A DNA stretch of 64,000 nucleotides from Tenacibaculum agarivorans (GTDB lineage Bacteria; Bacteroidota; Bacteroidia; Flavobacteriales; Flavobacteriaceae): positions 1-64,000 of the forward strand of contig NZ_MSMP01000030.1 in the NCBI RefSeq assembly GCF_001936575.1. Reading direction: 5' to 3'. Positions 42,745-52,290 of this stretch are shown piece by piece (position 1 is the stretch's first letter; every line of letters starts with the position of its first letter). The translations under genes were made by a program, and so were the position numbers. Below the pieces are notes generated by a model. That model saw only the letters and a program-made list of their open reading frames with translations. It was not told the DNA's origin and ran no database searches.

Positions 42745-45273
42745 ATGAAAAAACCCTTTTTCAAGATGGTAGTTCTTGCCGTCATATTCCTATTTGGAAT
42801 AAATTTACAAGCCCAAAAAATGTTTAAAATTGGGGATGAATTTGATGCAGACGTAAAAGTTACCAATGTGTATCAAAAATTTAGTAAAAGACCCTCTATT
42901 AGTCAAAAAAATGTTCCTGAATTAGTATTTTCTAAAGAATTTTATTCTGAAAATTCTTCTTACGTGAAATTATATTTTGAAAATTTTGATCTAGCGCCTG
43001 GAGATTATATCCAAATTAAAGGAAGTAATAGTGATGAAACTTTAATCTATGGAGGTAAAGGTAAAATTGTAGATGAAAAAATGACTATGATAAGTAATTT
43101 CTGGTCTAAAGTAATCTTTGATGATAAAGTAGAAGTAAAATTATTTTCTTTAGGTAAGGCCAATGCTCATAATGGTTTTGAAATAAGCAAAGTAGCATAT
43201 GGGTATTCACCAAAAAGAATTACTAATTTATTTAAAAGAAGTGCTCCTTTACAAAGATCTATTTGTTCTAGTGATGATAAAGAAAGAATAGCTTGTTATG
43301 AAGGTACTGAAATGTATGAAAAAGCAAAAGCTGTATGTAGATTAATCATAGGTGGTAGTGGAAGTTGTACAGGATGGTTATTAGGTAGTGAAGGACATGT
43401 GATGACAAACAATCACTGTATTGGTTCAGCTTCTGACGCTCAAAATACAGATTTTGTGTTTAATTTTCAACAGTCTAGTTGTTCAGGTTCTGGTAATGCT
43501 ACTAGTGACGTAGTTGCTTCTACATCTACATTTATTAAAACAAGTTCTGGTTTAGATTACACACTTGTAAAATTACCAAATAATCCAACCAATACTTATG
43601 GATATTTAAGTTTAAGCTCTGCTGCTACAAGTGCTGGAGATAGAATTTATATTCCACAGCATCCAGGAGGTAGAAGAAAAGAGATCTCGGTTAAAACTGA
43701 TAGAGATCCTACTGCTGGAGGTTTTTCTAGAGTTTCTCAAAGTACATTATCTGGAGGTAGACAAGTTACTTACTTAGCAGATACAGAAAGAGGTAGTTCA
43801 GGTTCTCCAGTATTAGATTTTAATTCTAATTTAGTAGTTGCTATTCATAATACCGGTGGATGCCCAAACGGATCTAATGGTAGATCAGATAGTTTAATTA
43901 GTGCTATTGGAAGTTCAATGCCTGCTAATGGTGTAGATAATAGTGGAGGCGGTGGTGGTGGCCCAGATCCTACTACTTGTTCATCAACCGTATCTTCTTT
44001 TCCTTACAGTGAAAGTTTTGAATCTAATGTAGGTTGGACTCAAGCTACAGGTGATGATGGTAACTGGGTAAGAGATGCTTCTGGTACGCCTTCATCAGGT
44101 ACTGGACCAAGTTCTGGAGCTAATGGTAGTTTCTATATGTTCCTAGAAGCTTCAACAAATGGAAGTACTGGTCAAATAGGATCTAATGCTACTGCTATTT
44201 TACAAAGTCCTTGTTTTAATTTATCATCTTTATCTTCGGCTACGTTCACATTTAGTAATCACATGTTTGGTACAAGTGTTGGATCATTAACATTACAAGC
44301 TTCTACGAATGGTACTAGCTGGACAACTATTTGGAGTGATTCTGGTAATAAAGGAAATCAATGGAATGATGAGTCAGTTAGTTTAGCCTCTTACGTTGGA
44401 CAAAGTCAAGTTAGATTACGATTTGTAGGTACTACAGGTTCTAGTTGGTCTAGTGATATAGCAATCGATAACTTAGCATTAACTTCTGGTTCAGGAGGTG
44501 GAGGAAATCCTAGTTGTGCTGCCTTAGATTTTAATGACTTTTCTATAACTGGTTTTTCTAATCAAGATTCAGCAGGTAATTTCTCTGTTAGTGGAAGTGG
44601 AGCATCATTAACATTAACTAATAATACTTGGAAATACATTGCTTTAAACTATAATGTTACTGCTAATACAGTGATTGAATTTGAATTTAGTAGTACTTCG
44701 CAAGGTGAAATTCATGGAATTGGGTTTGAAGATGATAATACATTAACAGCAAACAGATATTTCAAAGTTCATGGAACTCAAAATTATGGAATTACAAATT
44801 TTGATAATTATTCTAGTGGAACAACTACATATACAATACCTGTCGGTAGTTCATATACAGGAAACATGGATAGATTAGTATTCATTAATGATAATGATGG
44901 AGGATCAGGAAACAATTCTACATTCTCTAATGTTAGAATTTATGAAGGAACTTGTGAAAACTCTAATGCTATAGTTACTGAAATGTTTGAAGCTAGGGTA
45001 GATGTACTTGGTAATGAGGATGAAGATATTTTTACATCAATAGAAATAGCGCCTAATCCAATTCAAAGAGGAAATGCATTAAGGTTACTAGGAGCTACTA
45101 AAGAATTAAGTAAAGCAACATATTCTATAGTGAATATGTTGGGTCAAACGCTTAAAGTAGGTATAGTTGGAGAAAGTAAATTAATAGCTATAGACCAATT
45201 TGATACAGGTGTTTATATTCTTAGGATAGAAAATGAATTTGCAACAACAAGTAAACAATTTATTGTTGAATAA
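42745..45273 (+). CDS. Secreted trypsin-like serine protease with MAM-type domain and T9SS tail
   Basis: An 842-residue protein. After the signal peptide (VLAVIFLFGINLQAQ) and a propeptide-like region to about residue 175, the protease domain carries His224 (TNNHCIG), Asp271 (GLDYTLVKL) and Ser352 (RGSSGSPVLD). The overall pattern is closest to lysyl/glutamyl endopeptidase-type secreted proteases. A Gly-rich linker near 397-405 leads to a MAM/jelly-roll domain (about 415-585), another sandwich domain, and a C-terminal T9SS sorting domain (SIEIAPNPIQRGNALR ... GVYILRIENEFATTSKQFIV). It is probably a secreted or surface-attached protein-degrading enzyme. A terminator follows. Confidence 0.92.
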   Translation: MKKPFFKMVVLAVIFLFGINLQAQKMFKIGDEFDADVKVTNVYQKFSKRPSISQKNVPELVFSKEFYSENSSYVKLYFENFDLAPGDYIQIKGSNSDETLIYGGKGKIVDEKMTMISNFWSKVIFDDKVEVKLFSLGKANAHNGFEISKVAYGYSPKRITNLFKRSAPLQRSICSSDDKERIACYEGTEMYEKAKAVCRLIIGGSGSCTGWLLGSEGHVMTNNHCIGSASDAQNTDFVFNFQQSSCSGSGNATSDVVASTSTFIKTSSGLDYTLVKLPNNPTNTYGYLSLSSAATSAGDRIYIPQHPGGRRKEISVKTDRDPTAGGFSRVSQSTLSGGRQVTYLADTERGSSGSPVLDFNSNLVVAIHNTGGCPNGSNGRSDSLISAIGSSMPANGVDNSGGGGGGPDPTTCSSTVSSFPYSESFESNVGWTQATGDDGNWVRDASGTPSSGTGPSSGANGSFYMFLEASTNGSTGQIGSNATAILQSPCFNLSSLSSATFTFSNHMFGTSVGSLTLQASTNGTSWTTIWSDSGNKGNQWNDESVSLASYVGQSQVRLRFVGTTGSSWSSDIAIDNLALTSGSGGGGNPSCAALDFNDFSITGFSNQDSAGNFSVSGSGASLTLTNNTWKYIALNYNVTANTVIEFEFSSTSQGEIHGIGFEDDNTLTANRYFKVHGTQNYGITNFDNYSSGTTTYTIPVGSSYTGNMDRLVFINDNDGGSGNNSTFSNVRIYEGTCENSNAIVTEMFEARVDVLGNEDEDIFTSIEIAPNPIQRGNALRLLGATKELSKATYSIVNMLGQTLKVGIVGESKLIAIDQFDTGVYILRIENEFATTSKQFIVE

Positions 45274-45315
45274 TTATCATTGTGTCATTTAAATAGTTAA
45301 ATGAATTAATTAGAT

Positions 45316-45348
45316 AACCCTCTTGTTTTTCAAGAGGGTTTGTTTTTA
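45316..45348 (+). terminator. Terminator of the protease gene
   Basis: AACCCTCTTG pairs perfectly with CAAGAGGGTT around five T, followed by TGTTTTTA. It starts 43 bases after the stop. Confidence 0.9.
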
Positions 45349-45372
45349 TATTTAGATTTTTAATTATACATA

Positions 45373-46491
45373 ATGGATACAGTTAAAGTCCTTATCATAC
45401 TAATTTTATTTGTAGGTGCATTTCAAGGTATTGTTTACGGAACGATTTTATTTAGAACTAAAAATAATCGTAATTCTAATAAGATTCTCGCAATAATATT
45501 GTTTTTACTTTCATACAGATTATTGATTCAAATTATGCGCTTATTCGGTTTAGGATATTATGATACTTGGTATTATTTTATGCTAGACTTAAGTTGGATA
45601 ACAGGACCTTTACTTTATTTTTATGTAAAATCACAAATACATACTAATTATAAAGTATCAATAAAAGAATATCATCATTTTATTCCATTGGTAGTTCAAA
45701 TCTGTATTAGTGTATTTGTAAGACTTCAAAATTTATATTGGGAAGGAACCCGTGAAAGCTTAAGTTGGTTAGGATATTGGGGTTATGTCGTATGGATGAA
45801 TTATCCAACCATATATATAATTGCGAGTGGGTTGATTATTTTTTATGCTAGTTTATCGCTAAAGTTATTAAATAAGAGTATAAGTCTTCATGAACGTACG
45901 CTTAATTGGATAAAACGTATTGTTTTTTCATTTCAAATATACTTTTCCTTAGTTTTATTAATTCTAATTATTGATGTTCTCGTTTACAATGTATTTCTTG
46001 AAAAGAATTACTTTTATTTTATCCGTTTTTTTTATTACCCATTTTTTATTGGAATATCACTTTTAATCTACTGGTTAGGAGTAGAAGGTTTTTCTAGAAG
46101 AAATGAGAAAAACATTGTTGTTAAAAGTCAATTATCAGATGAAGAAAGAATAAAACTAGAATCAATTGCAGAGGAATTGACCTCCGTTGTCAAAAAAAAG
46201 GAATTATACAAAATTCAAAAGTTGAATTTAAATATGCTAGCTGATGAATTGAATACTAAACCCTACATAATTTCTCAATGTTTAAAAGAAGTTTTTGGAA
46301 AAAACTTCAATGATTATATTAACGAGTATAGAGTCAATGAAGTTCAGTTTCTTTTAAAACAACCAGAGAATAAAAAGTTTACCTTATTGAGTTTAGCAAT
46401 GGAGGCGGGATTCAATTCTAAATCTTCTTTTAATAGAGCTGTTCAAAAACATTTAGGAGTTTCTCCAAGTGAGTTAAAGCAAAATTTATAA
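45373..46491 (+). CDS. Membrane-bound AraC-family transcriptional regulator
   Basis: A 372-residue protein. The first 240 residues contain about seven hydrophobic helices (for instance VLIILILFVGAFQGIVYGTI). The C-terminal 100 residues are an AraC-type double helix-turn-helix (LNMLADELNTKPYIISQCLK; FNDYINEYRVNEVQFLLK; SLAMEAGFNSKSSFNRAVQK). This 7TM-AraC architecture is common in Bacteroidota and is thought to sense a ligand in the membrane. No target can be named; the flanking protease and small secreted protein are candidates by position. Confidence 0.9.
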   Translation: MDTVKVLIILILFVGAFQGIVYGTILFRTKNNRNSNKILAIILFLLSYRLLIQIMRLFGLGYYDTWYYFMLDLSWITGPLLYFYVKSQIHTNYKVSIKEYHHFIPLVVQICISVFVRLQNLYWEGTRESLSWLGYWGYVVWMNYPTIYIIASGLIIFYASLSLKLLNKSISLHERTLNWIKRIVFSFQIYFSLVLLILIIDVLVYNVFLEKNYFYFIRFFYYPFFIGISLLIYWLGVEGFSRRNEKNIVVKSQLSDEERIKLESIAEELTSVVKKKELYKIQKLNLNMLADELNTKPYIISQCLKEVFGKNFNDYINEYRVNEVQFLLKQPENKKFTLLSLAMEAGFNSKSSFNRAVQKHLGVSPSELKQNL

Positions 46492-46608
46492 GGTGTCAAA
46501 TATATTTGTGGCACCTATTAGCACTAGAGTTTAGGTTTCAATTAAATAAATGAAGCGATTGTGATGTGCATAGCATCTAAGTTTGTATTGAATTTAAAAT
46601 CTAATACA

Positions 46609-47007
46609 ATGAAAAGAGTTTATGCAATTATTTTATGTTTTACAGTGTTTACTAATCTGTCTTTATCAGCACAAGAAGAATCAAGTTCTCGAATCAATCA
46701 GTTAATTGGGAAATGGAAAATTGATTTATCTCCGTATGATAAATCGGATAGTAATTATGCTATAATGATTATAGATAGAGTGTCTAAGAATTCAATTGAG
46801 GGAACATTTTATCGAGAAGGAGTATCAATAAGAGAGGGGAGAATTAATGTTCAGAATAAGAATATTTATGGAGCATTAGTTTCTGGAGATAATTCAGGTG
46901 ATTATAATACCTCATTTTATCTTAAAAACGGAAAACTTTATGGCTCAACACATTCTCTTAAGAAAGATTTTTTGGCAGTTTGGGAAGCTGTTAAGGAAAC
47001 TAAATAA
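46609..47007 (+). CDS. Small exported protein, lipocalin-like
   Basis: A 132-residue protein from the ATG at 46609, where a signal peptide begins (MKRVYAIILCFTVFTNLSLS). The start 16 codons upstream would put the signal inside the protein. The mature part is beta-rich, starting INQLIGKWKIDLSPYD, a GxW-like lipocalin start, and ending DFLAVWEAVKE. This is a weak fold guess. It lies after the AraC-type regulator, 117 bases away. Confidence 0.65.
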   Translation: MKRVYAIILCFTVFTNLSLSAQEESSSRINQLIGKWKIDLSPYDKSDSNYAIMIIDRVSKNSIEGTFYREGVSIREGRINVQNKNIYGALVSGDNSGDYNTSFYLKNGKLYGSTHSLKKDFLAVWEAVKETK

Positions 47008-47040
47008 AAAAAGCCGAGTAAGATATTACTCGGCTTTTTT
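47005..47040. terminator. Bidirectional terminator between convergent genes
   Basis: AAGCCGAGTA pairs with TACTCGGCTT around a six-base loop, flanked by A6 and T6 runs. It separates the small exported protein (plus) from sufD (minus). Confidence 0.92.
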
Positions 47041-47059
47041 AATATTTTTTTAAGGAATC

Positions 47060-48373
47060 TTATAAGTCAAAACCAATACTAACGCCAAGTTTGCTGGCAA
47101 TAATATTAGTAATTCTTCTTTTAACTTCTGGTATCCTTACACTTTCTAAAACAGTATTTGCAAATGCATACATTAATAAAGCATTGGCTTCTTTTTTAGG
47201 AATTCCTCTTTGCTGCATGTAAAATAAAGCTTGTTGATCTAATTGACCTATAGTACAACCATGAGAACATCTCACGTCATCAGCAAATATTTCCAATTGA
47301 GGTTTTGCATTTATAGTAGCTTTATCGCTCACTAAAACATTGTTGTTTTGTTGGTAAGCATTTGTTTTTTGAGCTTCTTTTTCAACAACTACTTTTCCGT
47401 TAAATACACCAACAGAACGATCAGCATAAATTCCTTTATAATCTTGATGACTTTCGCAATTTGGTTCTATATGATGCACTAAAGTATGATGATCTACATG
47501 TTGCTTTCCTTCAAGAATAGTTACACCTTTTAAAATTGAATTGATATGTTCTCCTTTTTGAAAGAAATTAAGATTATTTCTTGTGATATTTCCTCCAAAA
47601 GAGAAGGTGTGTACTGAACAAGTACTTTCTTTTTGTTGTTCAATGAATGTATTATCTACTAAAGAGGCATTAATGTTATCGTTTTGGATTTTGTAGTAAT
47701 CAACATTAGCATGTGTATCTACAAAAATTTCAGTAACCGAATTTGTTAGTACAGCTTGATCGGTTAAGCTTTGATGGCGCTCAATAATTTGAACATGAGC
47801 ATTTCTTTCAGCAACAATTAAGTTACGAGGTTGTAACATGGTTGCGTTTTCAGCTCCAGTAGTAAAGTTGATAATTTGTATTGGTTTTTCAACTTCTACA
47901 TTTCTTGGAATATAGATGTAAGCTCCTTCAGTAGCGAATGCAGTATTTAATGATGTTAAATTATCTTGCTTCGCTGCCTTGTTGAAATAATTTTCAATTA
48001 CAGGTTTATATTTAGCTTTGTCTAAAGCAGAAGATAATAAACAAACATCAATATTATCGTGAGTTGTTTCAGATAAAAAAGAACTGTATTTTCCATCAAT
48101 AAACACTATTTTGTAAGTATCTATATCATGGATGAAATATTTTTTTACATCTGCTAATTCAACGGCCTTTTCAGCTTTAGGAAATAAACTATAATCTTCT
48201 TTTAAAACTGAATTTAAAGAAGTGTATTTCCAAGCTTCTAATTTCTTAGTAGGAAAGCCTAGTTTTTCAAAATTCTGTAGTGCTTTTGATCGTATTTCAT
48301 GGACATCTGAATTTACATTCAAACCATTCTCAAAAGCAACATATGATGATATTAATTTATCTTTTAATTCCAT
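47060..48373 (-). CDS. sufD: Fe-S cluster assembly protein SufD
   Basis: A 437-residue subunit of the cytosolic SufBCD scaffold complex that builds Fe-S clusters under iron limitation or oxidative stress. It has the SufB/SufD beta-helix core with conserved stretches KGIYADRSVGVFNGKVVVE and DDVRCSHGCTIGQLDQQALF, whose Cys and His are typical SufD C-terminal residues, and ends with a helical ALLMYAFAN...RIPEVKRRI segment. It is last in the suf operon, 83 bases after sufC. The cysteine desulfurase genes are not in the window. Confidence 0.96.
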   Translation of the reverse strand: MELKDKLISSYVAFENGLNVNSDVHEIRSKALQNFEKLGFPTKKLEAWKYTSLNSVLKEDYSLFPKAEKAVELADVKKYFIHDIDTYKIVFIDGKYSSFLSETTHDNIDVCLLSSALDKAKYKPVIENYFNKAAKQDNLTSLNTAFATEGAYIYIPRNVEVEKPIQIINFTTGAENATMLQPRNLIVAERNAHVQIIERHQSLTDQAVLTNSVTEIFVDTHANVDYYKIQNDNINASLVDNTFIEQQKESTCSVHTFSFGGNITRNNLNFFQKGEHINSILKGVTILEGKQHVDHHTLVHHIEPNCESHQDYKGIYADRSVGVFNGKVVVEKEAQKTNAYQQNNNVLVSDKATINAKPQLEIFADDVRCSHGCTIGQLDQQALFYMQQRGIPKKEANALLMYAFANTVLESVRIPEVKRRITNIIASKLGVSIGFDL

Positions 48374-48456
48374 TGTATTTCAGTATTCAGTATTTAGTAT
48401 TCGGTATGCAGTTTTATAATCACTGTTTACTTTCTACTATGAACTGGTTACTGGCG
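48374..48456 (-). repeat. Degenerate short repeats in the sufC-sufD spacer
   Basis: The spacer contains degenerate copies of a TATTCAG/TATTTAG word at about 8-base spacing (48374-48412). The sufA-sufB spacer (50749-50787) has a similar ATCAGTTATCAG pattern. They make no protein and no strong hairpin. Their meaning is unknown. Confidence 0.45.
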
Positions 48457-49209
48457 TTATGCGCCAACTTCTTCCTTAATCCAATCGTATCCTTTAGCTT
48501 CTAATTCTAAAGCTAAAGATGCGTCACCAGTTTTAACAATCTTTCCATCATGTAAAACATGTACGAAATCTGGAACAATATAATCTAATAAACGTTGATA
48601 GTGTGTAATTACAATTACAGCGTTATCTTTAGATTTCAGTTTATTCACACCATTAGCAACAATACGTAAAGCGTCAATATCTAAACCTGAATCAGTTTCA
48701 TCTAAAATAGCTAGCTTAGGTTCTAACATAGCCATTTGAAAAATCTCATTACGCTTCTTTTCACCACCAGAAAATCCTTCGTTTAATGAACGTGATAAGA
48801 ATTTGCGATCAATCTCTAGTAATTCAGACTTTTCACGAATCTTCTGAAGCATTTCCTTAGCTGGCATTTCTTCTAAACCTTGTGCTTTTCTAGATTCGTT
48901 AATTGATGTTTTAACAAAATTAGTTACAGTCACACCAGGTATTTCAACAGGGTATTGAAATGATAAAAACACACCTGCATGTGCTCTTTCTTCAGGTGCT
49001 AATTCGCTAATATCTTCACCTTCTAACTCAATAGTTCCAGAAGTTACTTCGTATTCTTCTTTACCTGCTATTACAGAAGCCATTGTACTCTTACCAGCTC
49101 CATTAGGTCCCATAATTGCATGTACTTCTCCTGCTTTTACTTCTAAGTTCAATCCTTTTAAGATTGACTTTTCTTCTATTGCTGCGTGTAAATTTTCTAT
49201 TTTTAACAT
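48457..49209 (-). CDS. sufC: Fe-S cluster assembly ATPase SufC
   Basis: A 250-residue ABC-type ATPase that drives SufBCD. Walker A GPNGAGKS lies at 34-41, the signature FSGGEKKR around 147-153 (within LNEGFSGGE), and Walker B LAILDETDSGLD with Asp170-Glu171; the H-loop His is in VIVITHYQ. There is no membrane domain, as expected of SufC. It follows sufB by 90 bases. Confidence 0.97.
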   Translation of the reverse strand: MLKIENLHAAIEEKSILKGLNLEVKAGEVHAIMGPNGAGKSTMASVIAGKEEYEVTSGTIELEGEDISELAPEERAHAGVFLSFQYPVEIPGVTVTNFVKTSINESRKAQGLEEMPAKEMLQKIREKSELLEIDRKFLSRSLNEGFSGGEKKRNEIFQMAMLEPKLAILDETDSGLDIDALRIVANGVNKLKSKDNAVIVITHYQRLLDYIVPDFVHVLHDGKIVKTGDASLALELEAKGYDWIKEEVGA

Positions 49210-49299
49210 CTTGATTTATGCTATATGCTTTTAGCTTTTTGCTGCAAGCGTAATTTTAACTTAATAATTGATATATTTTCAAATTAACACATTGGTTAA

Positions 49300-50748
49300 T
49301 TATCCTACAGAACCTTCTAAAGAGATTTCTAATAATTTTTGTGCTTCTACTGCAAACTCCATAGGTAATTTGTTTAATACTTCTTTACTAAAACCGTTAA
49401 CAATTAATGCAATAGCTTTTTCAGTATCTATACCTCTTTGATTACAATAGAATAATTGATCTTCTCCAATCTTACTTGTAGTAGCTTCATGCTCTACTTG
49501 TGCAGATTTATTTTTTGTTTCTATATATGGAAATGTGTGTGCTCCACATTCATTACCCATTAGTAAAGAATCACATTGCGAGAAGTTACGAGCATTCTCA
49601 GCTCTAGCTCCTATTTGAACTAAACCACGGTAACTGTTTTGCGATTTACCTGCAGAAATACCTTTAGAAATAATTGTAGACTTCGTGTTTTTTCCTAAAT
49701 GAATCATTTTAGTTCCAGTGTCTGCTTGTTGGAAATTATTAGTAACTGCAATTGAGTAGAATTCTCCTACAGAATTATTTCCTTTTAAAACACAACTTGG
49801 ATATTTCCATGTAACTGCAGAACCTGTTTCAACTTGTGTCCAAGAGATTTTAGCATTGGTTTCGCATAAACCACGCTTGGTTACAAAATTGAAAACTCCT
49901 CCTTTTCCTTCTGCATCACCAGGAAACCAGTTTTGTACTGTTGAGTATTTGATTTCGGCATCGTCAAGAGCAATTAATTCAACAACAGCAGCGTGTAATT
50001 GATTCTCATCACGTTGAGGTGCTGTACATCCTTCTAGATAAGAAACATAACTACCTTTGTCAGCAATCACTAAAGTTCTTTCAAATTGTCCTGTTCCACC
50101 TTCGTTGATTCTGAAGTAGGTTGATAGTTCCATAGGACAACGAACGCCTTTAGGAATGTAACAGAAAGATCCATCAGAGAAAACAGCAGAATTTAATGCT
50201 GCATAGAAATTATCAGTAGTTGGAACTATAGAACCGATATATTTTTTAACCAATTCAGGATGTTCTTGAATAGCCTCAGAAATTGGCATGAAAATGATTC
50301 CTTTTTCAGCTAATGTTTCTTTAAAAGTAGTAGCTACAGAAACAGAATCCATTACGATATCTACCGCTACATTAGCTAATCTTTTTTGTTCTTCTAAAGA
50401 GATTCCTAATTTCTCAAAAGTAGCTAACATTTCAGGATCCACTTCATCTAAACTATTTAATTTAGGTTTCTGTTTAGGAGCCGAATAGTATGAAATATCT
50501 TGAAATTTAGGTTTTTCATAATTCACATTTGCCCATTCTGGTTCTTCCATTTGTTGCCAAACTCTAAACGCCTCTAAACGCCACTCAGTCATCCATTCAG
50601 GCTCATTCTTCTTTTTAGAAATGGCACGAACTATATCTTCATTTAATCCCTTAGGAAATGTTTCGCTTTCAATATCTGTATAAAAACCATACTCATATTC
50701 TTTGGTTTTTAATTCTTCTCTTAAATCGTCTTCAGTGTACTTACTCAT
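49300..50748 (-). CDS. sufB: Fe-S cluster assembly protein SufB
   Basis: The 482-residue core scaffold subunit on which the cluster is built. Conserved SufB stretches are visible: GSFCYIPKGVRCPMELSTYF, SYLEGCTAPQRDENQLHAAV, NFVTKRGLC and the CDSLLMGNECGAHTFPYIE block. The Glu and Cys residues used for sulfur transfer are kept (GLC...; the SCVLKG Cys). It follows sufA by 39 bases. Confidence 0.97.
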   Translation of the reverse strand: MSKYTEDDLREELKTKEYEYGFYTDIESETFPKGLNEDIVRAISKKKNEPEWMTEWRLEAFRVWQQMEEPEWANVNYEKPKFQDISYYSAPKQKPKLNSLDEVDPEMLATFEKLGISLEEQKRLANVAVDIVMDSVSVATTFKETLAEKGIIFMPISEAIQEHPELVKKYIGSIVPTTDNFYAALNSAVFSDGSFCYIPKGVRCPMELSTYFRINEGGTGQFERTLVIADKGSYVSYLEGCTAPQRDENQLHAAVVELIALDDAEIKYSTVQNWFPGDAEGKGGVFNFVTKRGLCETNAKISWTQVETGSAVTWKYPSCVLKGNNSVGEFYSIAVTNNFQQADTGTKMIHLGKNTKSTIISKGISAGKSQNSYRGLVQIGARAENARNFSQCDSLLMGNECGAHTFPYIETKNKSAQVEHEATTSKIGEDQLFYCNQRGIDTEKAIALIVNGFSKEVLNKLPMEFAVEAQKLLEISLEGSVG

Positions 50749-50787
50749 TTTTTCAGTAATCAGTTATCAGTAATCAATTATCACTTT

Positions 50788-51117
50788 TTATAGAGAAAAA
50801 CTTTCTCCGCACCCGCATGTTCTGTTGGCATTAGGATTGTTAAAAACAAATCCTTTTCCGTTTAATCCGCCAGAATATTCTAAGGTAGTTCCTACTAAAT
50901 ACAGGAAACTTTTTTTATCAACAACAAGCTTAACACCATTTTCTTCGAAAATTTTGTCGCTTTCTTGGGTTTCTTTATCAAAACTTAAGTCGTATGAAAG
51001 TCCGGAACAACCACCACTTTTAACACCTACACGAACAAAATCAGTAGTTGCATTGTAGCCATCGTCTGTCATTAATTCTACAACTTTCTTTTTAGCTGTG
51101 TCTGAAACTTTTATCAT
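50788..51117 (-). CDS. sufA: HesB/IscA-family Fe-S carrier (SufA-like)
   Basis: A 109-residue A-type carrier that accepts Fe-S clusters from SufBCD and hands them to targets. The three cluster-binding Cys are present: Cys37 (SGGCSGLSY), Cys101 and Cys103 (TCGCGESF). As first gene of the suf operon it is best called SufA, although ErpA/IscA proteins look alike in sequence. A -7 box lies 30 bases upstream. Confidence 0.93.
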   Translation of the reverse strand: MIKVSDTAKKKVVELMTDDGYNATTDFVRVGVKSGGCSGLSYDLSFDKETQESDKIFEENGVKLVVDKKSFLYLVGTTLEYSGGLNGKGFVFNNPNANRTCGCGESFSL

Positions 51118-51146
51118 AGGAATGGTTTCTGTTTAACTTTGAGCTG

Positions 51147-51154
51147 CAAATATA
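51147..51154 (-). promoter_or_regulatory. -7 box of the suf operon
   Basis: On the minus strand TATATTTG is a full match to TAnnTTTG, leaving a leader of about 23 bases before sufA. The -33 element at the standard spacing is weak, so an activator may be needed. Confidence 0.55.
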
Positions 51155-51219
51155 CGACATAAACAGCGATTCTACCATGTAAGCTTAAATGATAATTACG
51201 ATACCCAGATCAATAAAAT

Positions 51220-52290
51220 TTATGGTTTCTGAAAATTAGGATTATTTAAGAAGTCCGAATCAGATAAAGTTAATAAAAAAACTTTTAAATCAGCTTTATC
51301 TTGAGTTGTTAAATTTACGCCACCCTGATCTATTTTTTTCATTAGAGGATCTATTGTTGTAGAGTTTTTTAACCCTTCTGAATAGTGATCGATTACTTCG
51401 TCCAGAGTAGTAAATCTACCGTCATGCATATAAGGTGATGTGAAAGCCAAATTTCGTAAAGAAGGCGATCTAAATTTTCCATTATCATTTGGGTCACCTG
51501 TTACAGCGCCCAGTCCAAGATCTGAGAAGGTTTCATCTAATCCATTATTATGGAATTGATTATCGGTCCATAATGGGTTGTTTGGATTGCCATGACAATG
51601 AAAGCAATCTCCTTTAGTTTCTTGCATAAAAACATCTAATCCGTTTTGCTCTTGTGTAGTTAAAGTAGTTTCACCACGTAGGAATTTATCAAACTTAGCG
51701 TTCCCTGAAATTAATGTTCTTTCAAATTGAGCAATGGCTTTTACAACGAGATTAGAATCTACAGGTATATTGCCAAAAGCCTGTTTGAATAATTCAGGAT
51801 ATTCAGAGTGATTGATAAGTCTAGTGGCTACTGTTTTCCAATCATTATTCATTTCTTTGGAATTTGTAACAGGTTCAAAAGCTTGTTTTTCTAGACTAAA
51901 CTCTTTTCCGTCCCAAGCAAAACGTTCATCAAAATTCCACGCTAAATTAAAAAGTGGCATTGAATTACGCGTGCCGATGCGTCCATTTATACCTTCACTA
52001 AATTGTAAATTATCTGTAAAAGCCTTTTTAGGATCGTGACAAGTCGCGCAAGAAACAGAATTATCACCTGATAAAATAGGATCAAAAAATAACTTTCTAC
52101 CTAAAGCCACTCCTTCAACAGTTAATCTGTTATTTACTGGTATTACAGGAGCAATTAGTTTATCTTCAAAAAGTTTAGGTACCTCTAATGAAATTTCAAT
52201 AGGTGTGTATGTTTCTTGATCATTACTGTTATCAGAAGAGCAAGAAAGAAAAACACATATAAAAAAAGAAAATGTACAATTACGAATCAT
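51220..52290 (-). CDS. Diheme cytochrome c peroxidase/MbnH-like lipoprotein
   Basis: A 356-residue lipoprotein (lipobox CVFLSC). Two c-type haem sites are present: Cys81-x2-Cys84-His85 (CATCHDP) and Cys229-x2-Cys232-His233 (CFHCHGN), with the typical LGRKLFFDP and PSLRNLAFTSPYMHDGRF segments. This is the bacterial cytochrome c peroxidase/MauG superfamily. Its gene overlaps the MbnP-like gene by 11 bases, which points to the MbnH branch: MbnH converts a Trp of MbnP to kynurenine in known systems. It acts in the periplasm or at the outer membrane. Confidence 0.92.
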   Translation of the reverse strand: MIRNCTFSFFICVFLSCSSDNSNDQETYTPIEISLEVPKLFEDKLIAPVIPVNNRLTVEGVALGRKLFFDPILSGDNSVSCATCHDPKKAFTDNLQFSEGINGRIGTRNSMPLFNLAWNFDERFAWDGKEFSLEKQAFEPVTNSKEMNNDWKTVATRLINHSEYPELFKQAFGNIPVDSNLVVKAIAQFERTLISGNAKFDKFLRGETTLTTQEQNGLDVFMQETKGDCFHCHGNPNNPLWTDNQFHNNGLDETFSDLGLGAVTGDPNDNGKFRSPSLRNLAFTSPYMHDGRFTTLDEVIDHYSEGLKNSTTIDPLMKKIDQGGVNLTTQDKADLKVFLLTLSDSDFLNNPNFQKP

